DNA of 64,000 nucleotides. Origin: Rhizobium sp. FKL33 (GTDB lineage: Bacteria > Pseudomonadota > Alphaproteobacteria > Rhizobiales > Rhizobiaceae). A model generated the notes under the pieces. It was given only the letters and a program-made list of their open reading frames with translations. It was not told where the DNA came from and searched no databases. The stretch covers positions 142,853 to 206,852 of the forward strand of contig NZ_STFX01000018.1 in NCBI RefSeq assembly GCF_005222915.1, read 5' to 3'. A program made the position numbers and the translations under genes. Positions 26,194 to 35,549 of this stretch are shown in pieces (the first letter of the stretch is position 1; each line of letters starts with the position of its first letter).

Positions 26194-27225
26194 TCAGACG
26201 CCTCCCGTTTTGCGCCGGAAAGCGAGCGCTACGATCAACAAAGTCAGCCCCTCCACTACGACCGCGATGGTGGCGGGAACCGAGGTTCCCATCTGCATGC
26301 CCTGCGCGCCTGTCGACAAGGCGGCAAAGCCGAGGGCAGCCGCAAGAATACCCAGAGGATTGAGCCCGCCGAGAATCGCCACGAGGATGCCGGAAAAGCC
26401 CAGACCGCCGTCCACGCTCGGATAGAGCGTATGTGTGACGCCTGCGACCTGCGCCCAGCCTGCAAGGCCCGCGCCGCCGCCCGCGACAATAAAGACCGTC
26501 AGCGTCGCGCGCGACGAGGAAAGTCCCAGCCGCGCAGCCAGTTTGGCATGGGTGGAGAAAAGGCGATAGACCAGACCGGAGCGGGACCGGCCCCACCACC
26601 AGAGCGCCACAGCCAGGATCGGAACGAGAACGAGGCCCCAATGCAGCCTTGTGCCGTCGATCAAAGTCGGAATGAGCGCCACGTCCGGCAACGGATTGCT
26701 GCGCGGCGTCGCGGTCTGGGCTGCGGCGGCCAGCGGTCCTTTCAGGATCCAGAGCAGACCGAAACCGGCGATGTAATTCAGCAGCAGCGTCGACAGGATC
26801 TCGTTGACGGAAAAGCGCAGCCGCAGCAAAGCCGGGATCAGGGCGAAGAGCACCCCGCCCGCTATGCCGCCGAGACAGCCGAGCGCCAGGAGCACGATGG
26901 GCGACCCGCCGGCTGCGGCTTGCAGCAGCGCGGTCGACAGCGCTGCGCCCATGACCAGTTGTCCCTGGCTGCCAATGGTGAAGATCCCGGCGCGCAACGC
27001 AGGCGCGACGCTCAGTCCCACCAGCGCCAGCGGAATAGCCGTCACCAGCGTCTCCGCCAGAAGATAGGTTTCGCCGAAAGCTCCATAGACCAGCGCTTTG
27101 AGCGCTGTGACGGGTTCTGCGCCGGCCGCGAACACCAGGGCTGACGTCAAGGCCATCAGCGCCCCGACGACGCCCAAGATCCGCAACACCTGCTCCGAGC
27201 CGAACGCGCCCTTGATCGCCTTCAC
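26194..27225 (-). CDS. Nucleoside-type ABC transporter permease (first)
   Basis: A 343-residue membrane protein with the NEILSTLLLNYIAGFGL segment found in the larger permease of BMP-type nucleoside importers. It overlaps the upstream flavoprotein gene by ATGA and precedes the other permease by one base. The transporter genes are split: binding protein and ATPase sit at the front of the operon and the permeases at the end, with the adenine-deaminase-like and flavoprotein genes between. Confidence 0.9.
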   Translation of the reverse strand: MKAIKGAFGSEQVLRILGVVGALMALTSALVFAAGAEPVTALKALVYGAFGETYLLAETLVTAIPLALVGLSVAPALRAGIFTIGSQGQLVMGAALSTALLQAAAGGSPIVLLALGCLGGIAGGVLFALIPALLRLRFSVNEILSTLLLNYIAGFGLLWILKGPLAAAAQTATPRSNPLPDVALIPTLIDGTRLHWGLVLVPILAVALWWWGRSRSGLVYRLFSTHAKLAARLGLSSSRATLTVFIVAGGGAGLAGWAQVAGVTHTLYPSVDGGLGFSGILVAILGGLNPLGILAAALGFAALSTGAQGMQMGTSVPATIAVVVEGLTLLIVALAFRRKTGGV

Positions 27226-28475
27226 TGATAGAGCCCCGGTTCCGGCTGCGAGCCCGTCAGCACATGTCGGCCGATCTCGGCCTGTTTCCAGGCAACCGGA
27301 TCATGCAACGACAACACCCGGATATTGCGCCAATGGCGATCGAAACCATTGCTGCGCGCCACCGAACGCGTGCCCATCAACGTATAGATCTCGGAGGCAG
27401 CGGCGAGCGACGCCTTGTGCGCCGTCACCTTGGCGGCATAGACGGGAATGGCGAGTTCCGTGCGGTCGACATCGCCGCGTTCATAGGCGTCCAATAGATC
27501 CGCCGCGCTCTGCATCAACGTGTAGGCCGCCACGAGATCGGCGACGAGATCGCCGGCTTTCAGCCGTGTCAGCGGATCGTCAGCAGCGTTGTCGACGCCG
27601 GCGGAAGGCCAGGGCCGGCTCTTCGTCGGCACGAAGCCCGCCGCCTCGCGCAAGGCAGCAATGGCAGAGCCGATCATGATCGCGCAGAAGCCGACCTGAT
27701 AGCGCAGCGAGGCGTGCGGCGGCGAGAACTGGCCGGGGATCGTGGCGTTCCAGTCGGGATCGGACTTCACCTGGTCGAAGGTGATCGTGCCGGAATCCGT
27801 GGCCCGCTGGCCGATCGGATCCCAGTCGCGATGGATGGTGACGCCCGGCGTCGTGGGCGGGATCAGATTGAGCTGCATGCCGGCCAGCGGGTTCTCCGCA
27901 ATGCCGGCGGCCTCTGGATTATAGGCCCAGGTGGCGATGTAATCGGCTTCGGCGGCGGCGGTGGTGTAGATCTTCTTGCCCGTAACGGTGAAGCCGCCAT
28001 CTCCCCGGGGTATGGCGGTCGTGGTCAGGGGATCATCGACCTTGCGGCCCGACTCCGCCACAGCGAGGCCGATGATCGCCTGGTCCTCGACGAGAGCGCG
28101 GGCAAGCCTCGGCTTCAAGTCCGGCGGGCAATAGGTCAGGATTTCCCTGACGATCTCGTCATGCACTTTATAGAGCTGCGCGACAGAGGAATCCGCGAGA
28201 GCGAGCCGCAACTGCGCCTCCATCGAGGCGCGGTGCGACAGTCCCAATCCGCCGAGCTCTTTCGGCAGCACGTTCTTTAGGAAGCCGCTGCGCTTCAGTG
28301 CGGCGATGGACAGGGTCGGATAGCGGCCGATGCGGTCATTTTCCACGGCGTGCGGGGCAATTTCGGTCTCCGCGGCATGGACGAGCGCCAACAGCGCCTC
28401 GGTCTCTTCGGATGACAACCCGGCGGGAGGAAAGGCGGCGCCGAGAAGGGGCGGAAGTTTGGCGGTCATGGTCAT
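27222..28475 (-). CDS. Acyl-CoA-dehydrogenase-fold flavoprotein (DszC/SfnB-like monooxygenase)
   Basis: A 417-residue protein with the three-part acyl-CoA dehydrogenase fold. The N-terminal helical domain, the GLAVAESGRKVDDPLTTTA loop, a beta domain around TVTGKKIYTTAAAEADYIAT and a C-terminal helical bundle are recognisable. It resembles the SfnB/DszC branch, in which reduced flavin and O2 oxygenate a small molecule, more than true acyl-CoA dehydrogenases. The gene overlaps an adenine-deaminase-like gene upstream and a nucleoside permease gene downstream, so its substrate is probably a purine derivative or something imported with it. No flavin reductase is encoded beside it. The function is not known. 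Confidence 0.82.
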   Translation of the reverse strand: MTMTAKLPPLLGAAFPPAGLSSEETEALLALVHAAETEIAPHAVENDRIGRYPTLSIAALKRSGFLKNVLPKELGGLGLSHRASMEAQLRLALADSSVAQLYKVHDEIVREILTYCPPDLKPRLARALVEDQAIIGLAVAESGRKVDDPLTTTAIPRGDGGFTVTGKKIYTTAAAEADYIATWAYNPEAAGIAENPLAGMQLNLIPPTTPGVTIHRDWDPIGQRATDSGTITFDQVKSDPDWNATIPGQFSPPHASLRYQVGFCAIMIGSAIAALREAAGFVPTKSRPWPSAGVDNAADDPLTRLKAGDLVADLVAAYTLMQSAADLLDAYERGDVDRTELAIPVYAAKVTAHKASLAAASEIYTLMGTRSVARSNGFDRHWRNIRVLSLHDPVAWKQAEIGRHVLTGSQPEPGLYQ

Positions 28476-30352
28476 TCTCCTGGAATCGCCACGGCCTCGA
28501 AGCGGCCGGGATCCATCATCTTGTGAACGTCATGGGCGTGGCTCGGGCAGCGGCAACAGACGAGACCGCCCTTCAGGCCGAGCACGAGATCGGTGAAGCT
28601 CTGCGTCTTGGTCTCCACCAGTCCGCGCTCGGTGAGGCCGAGATCCGGCACGCCGACGAGACCGATGAAGGACATGATCAGGAAAGGCGCATGCATCGTG
28701 CAGCCGATCGACTGCGCCGCCTGATCGCAGAGCAGAGAAAGGTCGCGCACAGTTTCCCATGGCTGGTCGCTCATGCAGCCGGCCACGGGCAAAGGCACGG
28801 CGCTCAAAATCTTGCCGTCGGCGACCACGACATAGCCGCCGCCGATCGCCTTGATGGCATGAGCGGCGAAGGCGAGGTCTTCATCGGTCACCCCGACCAT
28901 GACGAGGTTCTGGTTCTCGCAATTGGTCGTGGCGGCGATGGCGCCGCGTTTGAGGCCGAAACCCTTGACGAAGCCGACGCCGACATTATCGGTGGCGTGG
29001 TGGCGATCGACGATGGCGACCTTCAGCACATCGCGCTCGGTGTCGCAGACAAGCCTGCCGTCGACCACGTCGAGTTCGGCATGGAAGGCGCGTTTGAAAT
29101 AGCCGTCATACATTTCCATCGCCTGAACCCAGGCTTTGGAGCCTGCAGCTTCTGTCGTGAAGAAACCGGCGTTGATATCCGGATGCAGATGGATGGTGTC
29201 GCGAGTGAAAGGCGGCACCGGATCGGTGTTCTCGAACAGCGGTTTGCCGTCGCGCGCCACCACTTTGCCGTCCACCATCACAACGGTTGGCCGCGCCTCG
29301 GCGAGGTCGGCCACGAGTTGCAGATCGGCGAGCTTGTTGGGCGTGATGGAGCCGACGAGGTGGTCGATCCGGTAATAGGAGGCGGCGTTCAGCGTCGCCA
29401 TGCGCCAGGCCTTCAACGGCTCGACGCCGCATTCGATCGCTTTGCGGACTTGATGATCGATATGACCCTGCCGGTCGAGATCCTCCACCAGCTTGTCGTC
29501 GGCGCAGAAGGAAATGTGGTGCAGACCATCCTTGAGCGCAGGAATGTCGGCGAAGACTTCGGGCGTGTTGTCGTTCATGCTGCCGGCCATCACCGTCAGC
29601 ATCGCACCCAGCCGCAGCCTCTCGATCACATCCTTGGTCTTGTGCGCATTGTGATCGTCGGAGATGCCGCCGGCGAGATAGGCCCAGAGCGGCTCGTTTT
29701 CCAGAAGCGCGGTGTGACCGGTGATGCGCTTGCCGGCAGCGATCGCCGCGACCTGCTTGCGCGCCGAGGATTCGTCGAGATTGAAGGGATTGGATTCCCC
29801 GAGCGTGGCGGCGTCCGGTCGCTGGACGCGATAGGCGATCTGCTCGGTGGTCAGATGCGCGCCGCCGAGCTCAAGTTCCGGGGCCTGCGGCACCTTGTGC
29901 GACACCTGGCGCAGGATGCGGAGCGGCGTGGTGGTCGTCCCCATGAAATCGAGCCCGTCCTCGCCCAGCACATTGGCGATGCAGTTGGCGTCGGCGAGCA
30001 CCGTCGTCGTGCCGCGCGGCACCGAGAGACGGGCGAGTTCGCCGGGAACGAGCTTGGTGTATTCGATATGCAGATGCACATCGATGAAGGTCGGGGCGAC
30101 GAAATAGCCGGTCGCGTCGATGATCTCGTCGCAATCGAAATAACCGACCGGCGTCACCGCCGCGATATGGCGCCCCGAGATCACCACGTCGCGCTCCAGG
30201 ATCTCGCCGATATGCAGAGCCAGCACCTTGCCGCCGCGAATGATGCGGTCCGGCTTTTGTCGGCCGGCAGCGACGAAACGCATGCGCATCAGTTCTTCAA
30301 CGCTGGGCGCCCAAGCGGCGCCTGTGGCGGGATAGGTGATCTTGTCGGTCAT
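28472..30352 (-). CDS. Divergent adenine-deaminase-like amidohydrolase
   Basis: A 626-residue amidohydrolase of the cog1001 adenine deaminase type, with the metal-binding HLH pair (His93, His95), the GTTTVLADANCIANVLGEDG stretch, a later GISDDH and the C-terminal domain. Several positions depart from adenine deaminases and from the two paralogues at 36.3 and 40 kb: HIEYTK replaces HIESS, DANCIANV replaces the usual PHEIANV form, and DDHN replaces DHE. The substrate may therefore be an altered purine or another N-heterocycle. It overlaps both neighbours by ATGA in the eight-gene purine operon. Confidence 0.85.
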   Translation of the reverse strand: MTDKITYPATGAAWAPSVEELMRMRFVAAGRQKPDRIIRGGKVLALHIGEILERDVVISGRHIAAVTPVGYFDCDEIIDATGYFVAPTFIDVHLHIEYTKLVPGELARLSVPRGTTTVLADANCIANVLGEDGLDFMGTTTTPLRILRQVSHKVPQAPELELGGAHLTTEQIAYRVQRPDAATLGESNPFNLDESSARKQVAAIAAGKRITGHTALLENEPLWAYLAGGISDDHNAHKTKDVIERLRLGAMLTVMAGSMNDNTPEVFADIPALKDGLHHISFCADDKLVEDLDRQGHIDHQVRKAIECGVEPLKAWRMATLNAASYYRIDHLVGSITPNKLADLQLVADLAEARPTVVMVDGKVVARDGKPLFENTDPVPPFTRDTIHLHPDINAGFFTTEAAGSKAWVQAMEMYDGYFKRAFHAELDVVDGRLVCDTERDVLKVAIVDRHHATDNVGVGFVKGFGLKRGAIAATTNCENQNLVMVGVTDEDLAFAAHAIKAIGGGYVVVADGKILSAVPLPVAGCMSDQPWETVRDLSLLCDQAAQSIGCTMHAPFLIMSFIGLVGVPDLGLTERGLVETKTQSFTDLVLGLKGGLVCCRCPSHAHDVHKMMDPGRFEAVAIPGE

Positions 30353-31857
30353 GCAGGCGTCTCCTGTGCGGGCAGTCCCGCCATGGCCCGGCCGATGGCG
30401 GTCATGTCCACCGGGCCGGAAAGATCGAATTTAGCAACCAGCCGCCCATGCGTCAGGACGACGAGGCGGTGTCCTATTTCAAGCAGTTCATCGAGATCGG
30501 CCGACAGCACCACGACGGCGGCGCCATCCGCGGCCGCCTGCGTCAGCGCACCGCGAATTGTCGCGCTCGCGGCGAGATCCAGGCCCTGCGTCGGACCATG
30601 CGCAACGATGACCCCGGGCTTTTGCGCCAGCTCGCGGCCGACCAGCAGCTTCTGCTGGTTGCCGCCAGAAAGGCCGCTTGCGCGCGCTTCGGGATTGGGC
30701 GGACGGACGTCGAAGGCCTCGATGATCTCCACGCCGCGCGCGCGCTCCGCAGCCCTTCGTCTCGCACCGAAGCGCTGGAACGCTTTCCCAGCCATCGCGA
30801 ACAGGCTGGCGTTTTCGGCGATGGTCAGATCGCCCGCGACGCCATCGGCGCGATTTTCCGGAATGAAGGCGAGACCCGCCTCTGCGGCGCGCGCCGCATC
30901 GCCACTCACATCGACGCCGTCGACCAAAACCGAACCGCGCATCGATCGCAGGCCGGAGAGGGCCTCGGCCAGCGCCGGTTGGCTCGCCCCCGCCACGCCG
31001 GCAATCGCGAGGATCTCTCCCTGTTTCACGGAAAAGGACACATCGTCCAGCATGCCCGCGTCCCCCTCCCCGACGCACAGGTCCGAGACCTGCAGCCGGG
31101 TCCACGTGCTGCCGCTGGTCGTCTTTTCTTTTGCAGAACGGTCGCGATCCCCCACCATCAGGCGGGCGATGTCCTCGCCGGCCAAACCGCCAACGTCACC
31201 ATCAAGCACCACTTTGCCCGCCCTGAGCACGGTGATCCGATCCGCGCCGCGCAACACTTCGGTAATGCGATGGGTCACGAGACCAATCGAGGTCCCCGAG
31301 GCGGCGAGGCGGCGGATGGCGGCGACGAGCCTGTCGATTTCCAAGGGACCAAGCGCCGAGGTGGGTTCATCGAGCAACAAGACGCGCGCCCCATCGGCAA
31401 GCGCCGCGATGATCTCGCCCATCTGACGCTCGGCGAGACTGAGACGTCCGACCGGCTCGTCGAAATCCGGCGACATATCCATCAACCGGGCCGCCTCCGC
31501 AAGCTCGGCCCTGGTCGTCTTGCGATCGAGCCGCAGGCCCGCCTTCGCCAGAAGATGGTTTTCGGTGATGGACAGGCTTTTGAGGAAGGAGAGCGACTGC
31601 GGCACGAAGCCGATACCGGCCTCGATGGCGCGACGGCGGGACCAGTTGGTCACGGCCACGCCATCGAGATTGAAAGCGCCTGCATCCATCGGCAGTATCC
31701 CGGCGATGATCTTGGCGAGCGTCGATTTGCCAGCACCGTTTTCGCCGACGATCGCCGTCACTTCCCCGGCTTGCAGGGCAATGGATGCATCTTCAAGAGC
31801 CCGGAGTTTTCCGAAGCTCTTGTTGACGCCCGACAGCGAAATGAGGGCCTGCGGCAC
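30349..31857 (-). CDS. Nucleoside-type ABC transporter ATPase with two nucleotide-binding domains
   Basis: A 502-residue tandem ATPase. The first domain has Walker A GENGAGKST, a variant signature LSLAERQ and Walker B VLLLDEPTSALG. The second has GVAGASQPALAEA in place of Walker A and LSGGNQQ, followed by the non-canonical VIVAHGPTQGLD. A degenerate second domain is normal for this ribose/nucleoside-type ATPase family. It powers the permeases at the end of the operon and lies between the BMP-type binding protein and the adenine-deaminase-like gene. Confidence 0.92.
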   Translation of the reverse strand: MPQALISLSGVNKSFGKLRALEDASIALQAGEVTAIVGENGAGKSTLAKIIAGILPMDAGAFNLDGVAVTNWSRRRAIEAGIGFVPQSLSFLKSLSITENHLLAKAGLRLDRKTTRAELAEAARLMDMSPDFDEPVGRLSLAERQMGEIIAALADGARVLLLDEPTSALGPLEIDRLVAAIRRLAASGTSIGLVTHRITEVLRGADRITVLRAGKVVLDGDVGGLAGEDIARLMVGDRDRSAKEKTTSGSTWTRLQVSDLCVGEGDAGMLDDVSFSVKQGEILAIAGVAGASQPALAEALSGLRSMRGSVLVDGVDVSGDAARAAEAGLAFIPENRADGVAGDLTIAENASLFAMAGKAFQRFGARRRAAERARGVEIIEAFDVRPPNPEARASGLSGGNQQKLLVGRELAQKPGVIVAHGPTQGLDLAASATIRGALTQAAADGAAVVVLSADLDELLEIGHRLVVLTHGRLVAKFDLSGPVDMTAIGRAMAGLPAQETPA

Positions 31858-31869
31858 GCGTGATCGACC

Positions 31870-32853
31870 TTATTCGAAGAAGTTCGGCAGGGTCTTCTTG
31901 CCCGAGGCGAGATCGGCGATCAGCGCCTCGACCTGGCTGTCGAGATCGGCTGGCAGGCTTTCGCCGAGAGCGTTGACCTTGGTCACCACCAGTCCCATGT
32001 TGCCGATGCCGGATACGAAGAATTTCTTGCCGAAGCTGCCGGCCTTGATGTCGTCGACATAGGCCTTGTAGGTCGGATGCATGTCGAGGACGACCGAGGC
32101 GATATTCACCTTGGCGGCAAACCCGCCGGCTTCGCCTGTCACCCCGATGGTCAGCGCGCCTTCCTGGGCTGCGGCTGCCGCCACTCCGTTGCCGATGCCG
32201 TCGCCGGAGGTCCAGACGAGCTTCGCGCCCTGGGCGACCATGCCGCGGGTGACTTCGGCCGCTTTCTGCGCGTCGTCGAAGGAGCCGGTATAGGCTTCGA
32301 TAATCTTGGCGTCCGGCTTTCCTTCCTTGAGACCGGTCTTGAAGCCGTTATGGGAGGCCTTCACGAAAGCGAGTTCCGGGCCGCCGACCACGCCGAAGGT
32401 GGAGACGCCGCCGAGCTTGCCGGCGATTAAGCCGCCGAGATAGCCCTGCTGGCCGAAATCATAGGTCCAGCCGTCGACATTGGCGAGCAGGCGACCGGCA
32501 AGATCGGGGCCGCCGGAGGCCGCGAAATGCACCTTCGGAAAGTCAGGCGCGATCTTCAGGATCGGCTCCGACAGTTCGATGCCGTGGCCGATGATCAAGT
32601 CATAGCCCGACGCCGCATATTGACGGATCACCGGCTCGGATTTCGAGGGATCGGCCATTTCCTCGCGGAGTTCGAAGGTGATCTCGCCGTCCTTGGCGAG
32701 CTTCTCCGCCGCTTCCCGGGCGACCTGATTGAACGAGCCGTCATTGGCGTGACCGGGCACCAGAAGCGCGACCTTGAGCGGCGCGGCATAGGCGCCGGTG
32801 ACGGCGGAGGCGAGAAGGACGGCCGCAAGGCCGAGGCGGCGAAGCATGTTCAT
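31870..32853 (-). CDS. BMP-family (PnrA-like) nucleoside-binding lipoprotein/periplasmic protein
   Basis: A 327-residue periplasmic binding protein with a signal peptide ending at about AYA. The mature start LKVALLVPGHANDGSFNQ is the usual BMP/PnrA opening, followed by the GIELSEPILKIAPDFPKVHF region. There is no lipobox Cys after the signal, so it is probably free in the periplasm. Family members bind purine and other nucleosides. It overlaps the upstream unknown gene by ATGA; an alternative start at 32847 is possible. Confidence 0.92.
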   Translation of the reverse strand: MNMLRRLGLAAVLLASAVTGAYAAPLKVALLVPGHANDGSFNQVAREAAEKLAKDGEITFELREEMADPSKSEPVIRQYAASGYDLIIGHGIELSEPILKIAPDFPKVHFAASGGPDLAGRLLANVDGWTYDFGQQGYLGGLIAGKLGGVSTFGVVGGPELAFVKASHNGFKTGLKEGKPDAKIIEAYTGSFDDAQKAAEVTRGMVAQGAKLVWTSGDGIGNGVAAAAAQEGALTIGVTGEAGGFAAKVNIASVVLDMHPTYKAYVDDIKAGSFGKKFFVSGIGNMGLVVTKVNALGESLPADLDSQVEALIADLASGKKTLPNFFE

Positions 32854-33425
32854 GGCGAGTTTTCCTTTATGGTGTCTGGGAGGACGCGGAGTGTGACGGG
32901 GTCTAGGCTGGGGCCGTCGAACCTGCCGCTGAAGCGGTTCTTCTGCGCGATGGCCGCGCCGCTTGCGAGATCGAAGCAGGGATCGAGGATTGGTTTTTCG
33001 ACGCCGAGCGTTTCGGCGGGCAGGCAGATCACGTTACGCCCGCCATAGGTCTCGACGCGGGTCGAGCCGGAGAGCGCGCCTCGACGAGACGCCGAGAGAA
33101 GCGCGGCGGTCGACAAGAACCCGGCCGGGCGCGGAGCGCCTTGGCAGGTCATGCCGGGCGGGCAGACCAGGTGCCGCATGTCGCCCGACATATCGACCTC
33201 TATCGTCTCCCGCGACCGCTCCATCCAGGCGGGAGCGCCGCCGACAATCGAGAGGGTGTCGCCATCCCGGCGGATTTCAACAGCGGCGACATAGGTTGGC
33301 TCTACTTTCGAACCGAGGACAACGAACTGGTTCGGCAAATCCTTCGCCCAGGCGGCGATATCGATCTCCTGGCCCGGAGCCGAGGCGGCGACGGCGATCG
33401 TGAGCGCGAAAACGAGACCGGTCAC
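32850..33425 (-). CDS. Unknown exported protein in the purine operon
   Basis: A 191-residue protein I do not recognise. It has an N-terminal hydrophobic stretch ending near AASAPG that looks like a signal peptide, and four cysteines including CPPGMTC, CLP and PCFDLASG, which suit disulfide bonds in the periplasm. It starts with GTG one base inside the adenosine deaminase stop and its own stop overlaps the binding-protein start. Such tight coupling suggests that it works with the importer or a periplasmic nucleoside step, but this is only context. Confidence 0.75.
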   Translation of the reverse strand: MTGLVFALTIAVAASAPGQEIDIAAWAKDLPNQFVVLGSKVEPTYVAAVEIRRDGDTLSIVGGAPAWMERSRETIEVDMSGDMRHLVCPPGMTCQGAPRPAGFLSTAALLSASRRGALSGSTRVETYGGRNVICLPAETLGVEKPILDPCFDLASGAAIAQKNRFSGRFDGPSLDPVTLRVLPDTIKENSP

Positions 33426-34414
33426 TATGCAGCGAGGTCTCCGAGCAGTTTCGACTTCAGCTCATCCGGCGCAAACGAGGCCTTGATGGACGTTGCGGCG
33501 ACGCTGCGCACCGTCTCCCGGTCCCAGCCGAAGGTTTCGGCCGTGCGGGCATATTCGCTCGGCAGGTCGAGCCGCAGCAGCGCAGGGTCGTCGGTGTTGA
33601 CCGACACCGGCACGCCGGCGCGACGCAGCCGGTCGATCGGATGTTCGCCGAGTTCCTTGTAGAGACCGAGCGTCAGATTCGAGGTCGGGCAGACGCCGAG
33701 CGCGATCTGGCGGTCGGCGAGGATGCCGACAAGCTCCTCGTCCTCGATCGCGCGGACGCCATGGTCGATGCGATCGGCGCCGAGCAGAAAAATCGCATCC
33801 CGCACGCCCTCGGCGCCGCTCGATTCCCCGGCATGGGCGGTGCGCTTGAGCCCGCCGCGACCGGCAAGCTGGAACGCCTCGGCAAATTTTGGCCCTGTGC
33901 GTCCGGCCGCCGCTTCATTGCCGTCGACCGAAAGCGCGACAACGCGCGGATGCCTGAGCCGCAGCAGCTCCTCGACCACCTCGATCGCTTCGGAAGACGT
34001 CTGCTGCCGGAGCAGCGAGATGCAGAGGCCCACCTTCGGCAGACCATCCTCTTCAGCCGCAGACAGACCGGCGTCAAGCCCGTCGATCAGCCCCGCGAGA
34101 TTGCCTTTCCAGCCTGACCAATGGGTCGGATTGACGATCAGATCGGCATAGCCGACGCCCGCAGCGGCCATTCGCCCGGCAAAGGCATAGGCGGATTTGG
34201 CGAGCTGGTCGCGGCTCCGGGAAAGCCCGCAGATGAAGTCGAGAAATTCCAGGAAATCGGCGAGGCCGGTGAAATCGAGCAGGCGGTCCTCGGGCCGCGG
34301 CAGCTCAACGCCGTTTTCCCGCGCCAATTCCACGATCGTTTCCGTCCCGAAGCATCCTTCGAGATGAATGTGGATCTCAGCCTTGGGCAGAGAGAGGAAG
34401 TCGATGGAGGTCAT
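33425..34414 (-). CDS. add: Adenosine deaminase-family enzyme
   Basis: A 329-residue amidohydrolase with the adenosine deaminase set: HIHLEG (His15, His17) for zinc, a later HAGES motif with the catalytic Glu, DHGVRA, and VNTDDPALL with the last metal ligand. It converts adenosine (or a related nucleoside or base) to the inosine form. As the first gene of the eight-gene minus-strand operon it is placed right before the BMP importer, which suggests immediate use of the imported nucleoside. Adenine deaminase-type members of this family cannot be excluded. Confidence 0.92.
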   Translation of the reverse strand: MTSIDFLSLPKAEIHIHLEGCFGTETIVELARENGVELPRPEDRLLDFTGLADFLEFLDFICGLSRSRDQLAKSAYAFAGRMAAAGVGYADLIVNPTHWSGWKGNLAGLIDGLDAGLSAAEEDGLPKVGLCISLLRQQTSSEAIEVVEELLRLRHPRVVALSVDGNEAAAGRTGPKFAEAFQLAGRGGLKRTAHAGESSGAEGVRDAIFLLGADRIDHGVRAIEDEELVGILADRQIALGVCPTSNLTLGLYKELGEHPIDRLRRAGVPVSVNTDDPALLRLDLPSEYARTAETFGWDRETVRSVAATSIKASFAPDELKSKLLGDLAA

Positions 34415-34508
34415 GCCGGTTCGCCTTATGGACAGGCGTCAGACTTCCACCAGCTTCACGACTGCACAAGAAGTGTTTTCCGCATGAAGCGTACGAATTT
34501 TTGCAACG

Positions 34509-35441
34509 CTAGCGAATTGTGTCCATCGGCGGGCGCGCCAGTTGGATCGACTGGAGCGCCGCCTTGATAATGTCGATCATCGCCTGCGCGGCCGGCGGTG
34601 AACGACGATTGGAGGGGACGGCGATCACCAAAGTCTCCTCTTCGAGCTTCCGGTCTTCGATTGGCAGAAATGCGAGCTCACCGCGGGCCACCTCGGAATG
34701 GACATCGAAAATGGAGAGTATCGCGACGCTCTGGCCAATCCGCAGCATCGATTTCATCAGCGTGATCGAATTGGTGGTCACCGCTGCCGCCAGATCGACA
34801 TGCGCCTCCTGAAAGGCGATTTCAATGAATTTGCGGATGCCGATCGAGCGGTCGGGGAGGATGAAGCCGTGACGCAGGCAGTCGGCCAGCCGGGGAGCGC
34901 GACTTGTCGCCAGCGGATGGTTGGCCGCCATCACCAGCCCGGGCCTCGCCTTGAGACTATAGACGACATCGGCCTGAAGCCGGGTCGGCGGGTTGAAAAT
35001 CAGCGCCATGTCGATCTCTTTCGCCGTGAGGCGGCGCAGGAGATCATCGCCGCCGCCGATGACCACGTCGGTTTCGACAAGCGGCATTTCCGTCTGCAGC
35101 GCCTTGATCGCGTCGGGCAGGAAGGCCGCGGCGAAACATTCCATCGCACCGATCGAGATCGAGCCGCGTCGCTGCCCCTTGAGATCGCGCAACTGGCCGG
35201 CCGCAATCTCCTGCTCGCGACGCCATCGCCGGATATCGGCGAGCAACCGCTCGCCTGCCGCAGTCGGCCTCACCCCACGCGGCAATCGCTCGAGCAGGGG
35301 CAGTCCGACATCCTCTTCCAGGTTGAGGATCTGCCGGTTGATGGCGGAGGCCGACATGTTGAGTTTTTCGGCCGCGCGACGGAAAGAGCCGGCGCGCGCG
35401 ACGGCGTCGAGAAGGACGGCTGAGGCGGAGATCAGTTGCAT
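34509..35441 (-). CDS. LysR-family transcriptional regulator
   Basis: A 310-residue LysR protein with the N-terminal winged helix (SFRRAAEKLNMSASAINRQI) and a C-terminal two-lobe ligand domain. The start at 35441 gives the normal family N-terminus (MQLISASAVLLDAV); the frame is open to 35501 but that extension would cover the regulatory region. It is divergent from a nucleoside deaminase gene and lies upstream of the adenosine deaminase operon on the same strand, so either may be its target. Confidence 0.9.
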   Translation of the reverse strand: MQLISASAVLLDAVARAGSFRRAAEKLNMSASAINRQILNLEEDVGLPLLERLPRGVRPTAAGERLLADIRRWRREQEIAAGQLRDLKGQRRGSISIGAMECFAAAFLPDAIKALQTEMPLVETDVVIGGGDDLLRRLTAKEIDMALIFNPPTRLQADVVYSLKARPGLVMAANHPLATSRAPRLADCLRHGFILPDRSIGIRKFIEIAFQEAHVDLAAAVTTNSITLMKSMLRIGQSVAILSIFDVHSEVARGELAFLPIEDRKLEEETLVIAVPSNRRSPPAAQAMIDIIKAALQSIQLARPPMDTIR

Positions 35442-35466
35442 TTCATCATGGCCAGCGTTGCGTTTT

Positions 35467-35485
35467 TTCGAACGATAGAATCGAA
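35467..35485. promoter_or_regulatory. LysR-type inverted repeat
   Basis: TTCGA, nine bases, TCGAA lies between the divergent LysR and deaminase genes. It contains a T-N11-A pattern (T at 35468, A at 35480), and CGAT-AGA-ATCG forms a second shorter dyad within it. Position and shape suit a LysR-type recognition site 65 bases before the deaminase start. Confidence 0.5.
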
Positions 35486-35549
35486 AATCGACGCTTGTCA
35501 TTCATTTTTTCATCGCGCACCTTGCGACGCAATCATAAGGGGCAGCGCA

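Noticed and set aside
28298..31426. Open frame of more than 1,000 codons on the plus strand
   Set aside because: It runs antisense through the adenine-deaminase-like and ATPase genes, has no recognisable domain and a composition typical of GC-rich antisense frames.
30349..31857. Degenerate second nucleotide-binding domain of the purine ATPase
   Set aside because: Loss of the classical Walker B in the second domain is usual for this nucleoside/ribose ATPase family, so it is not a sign of inactivation.
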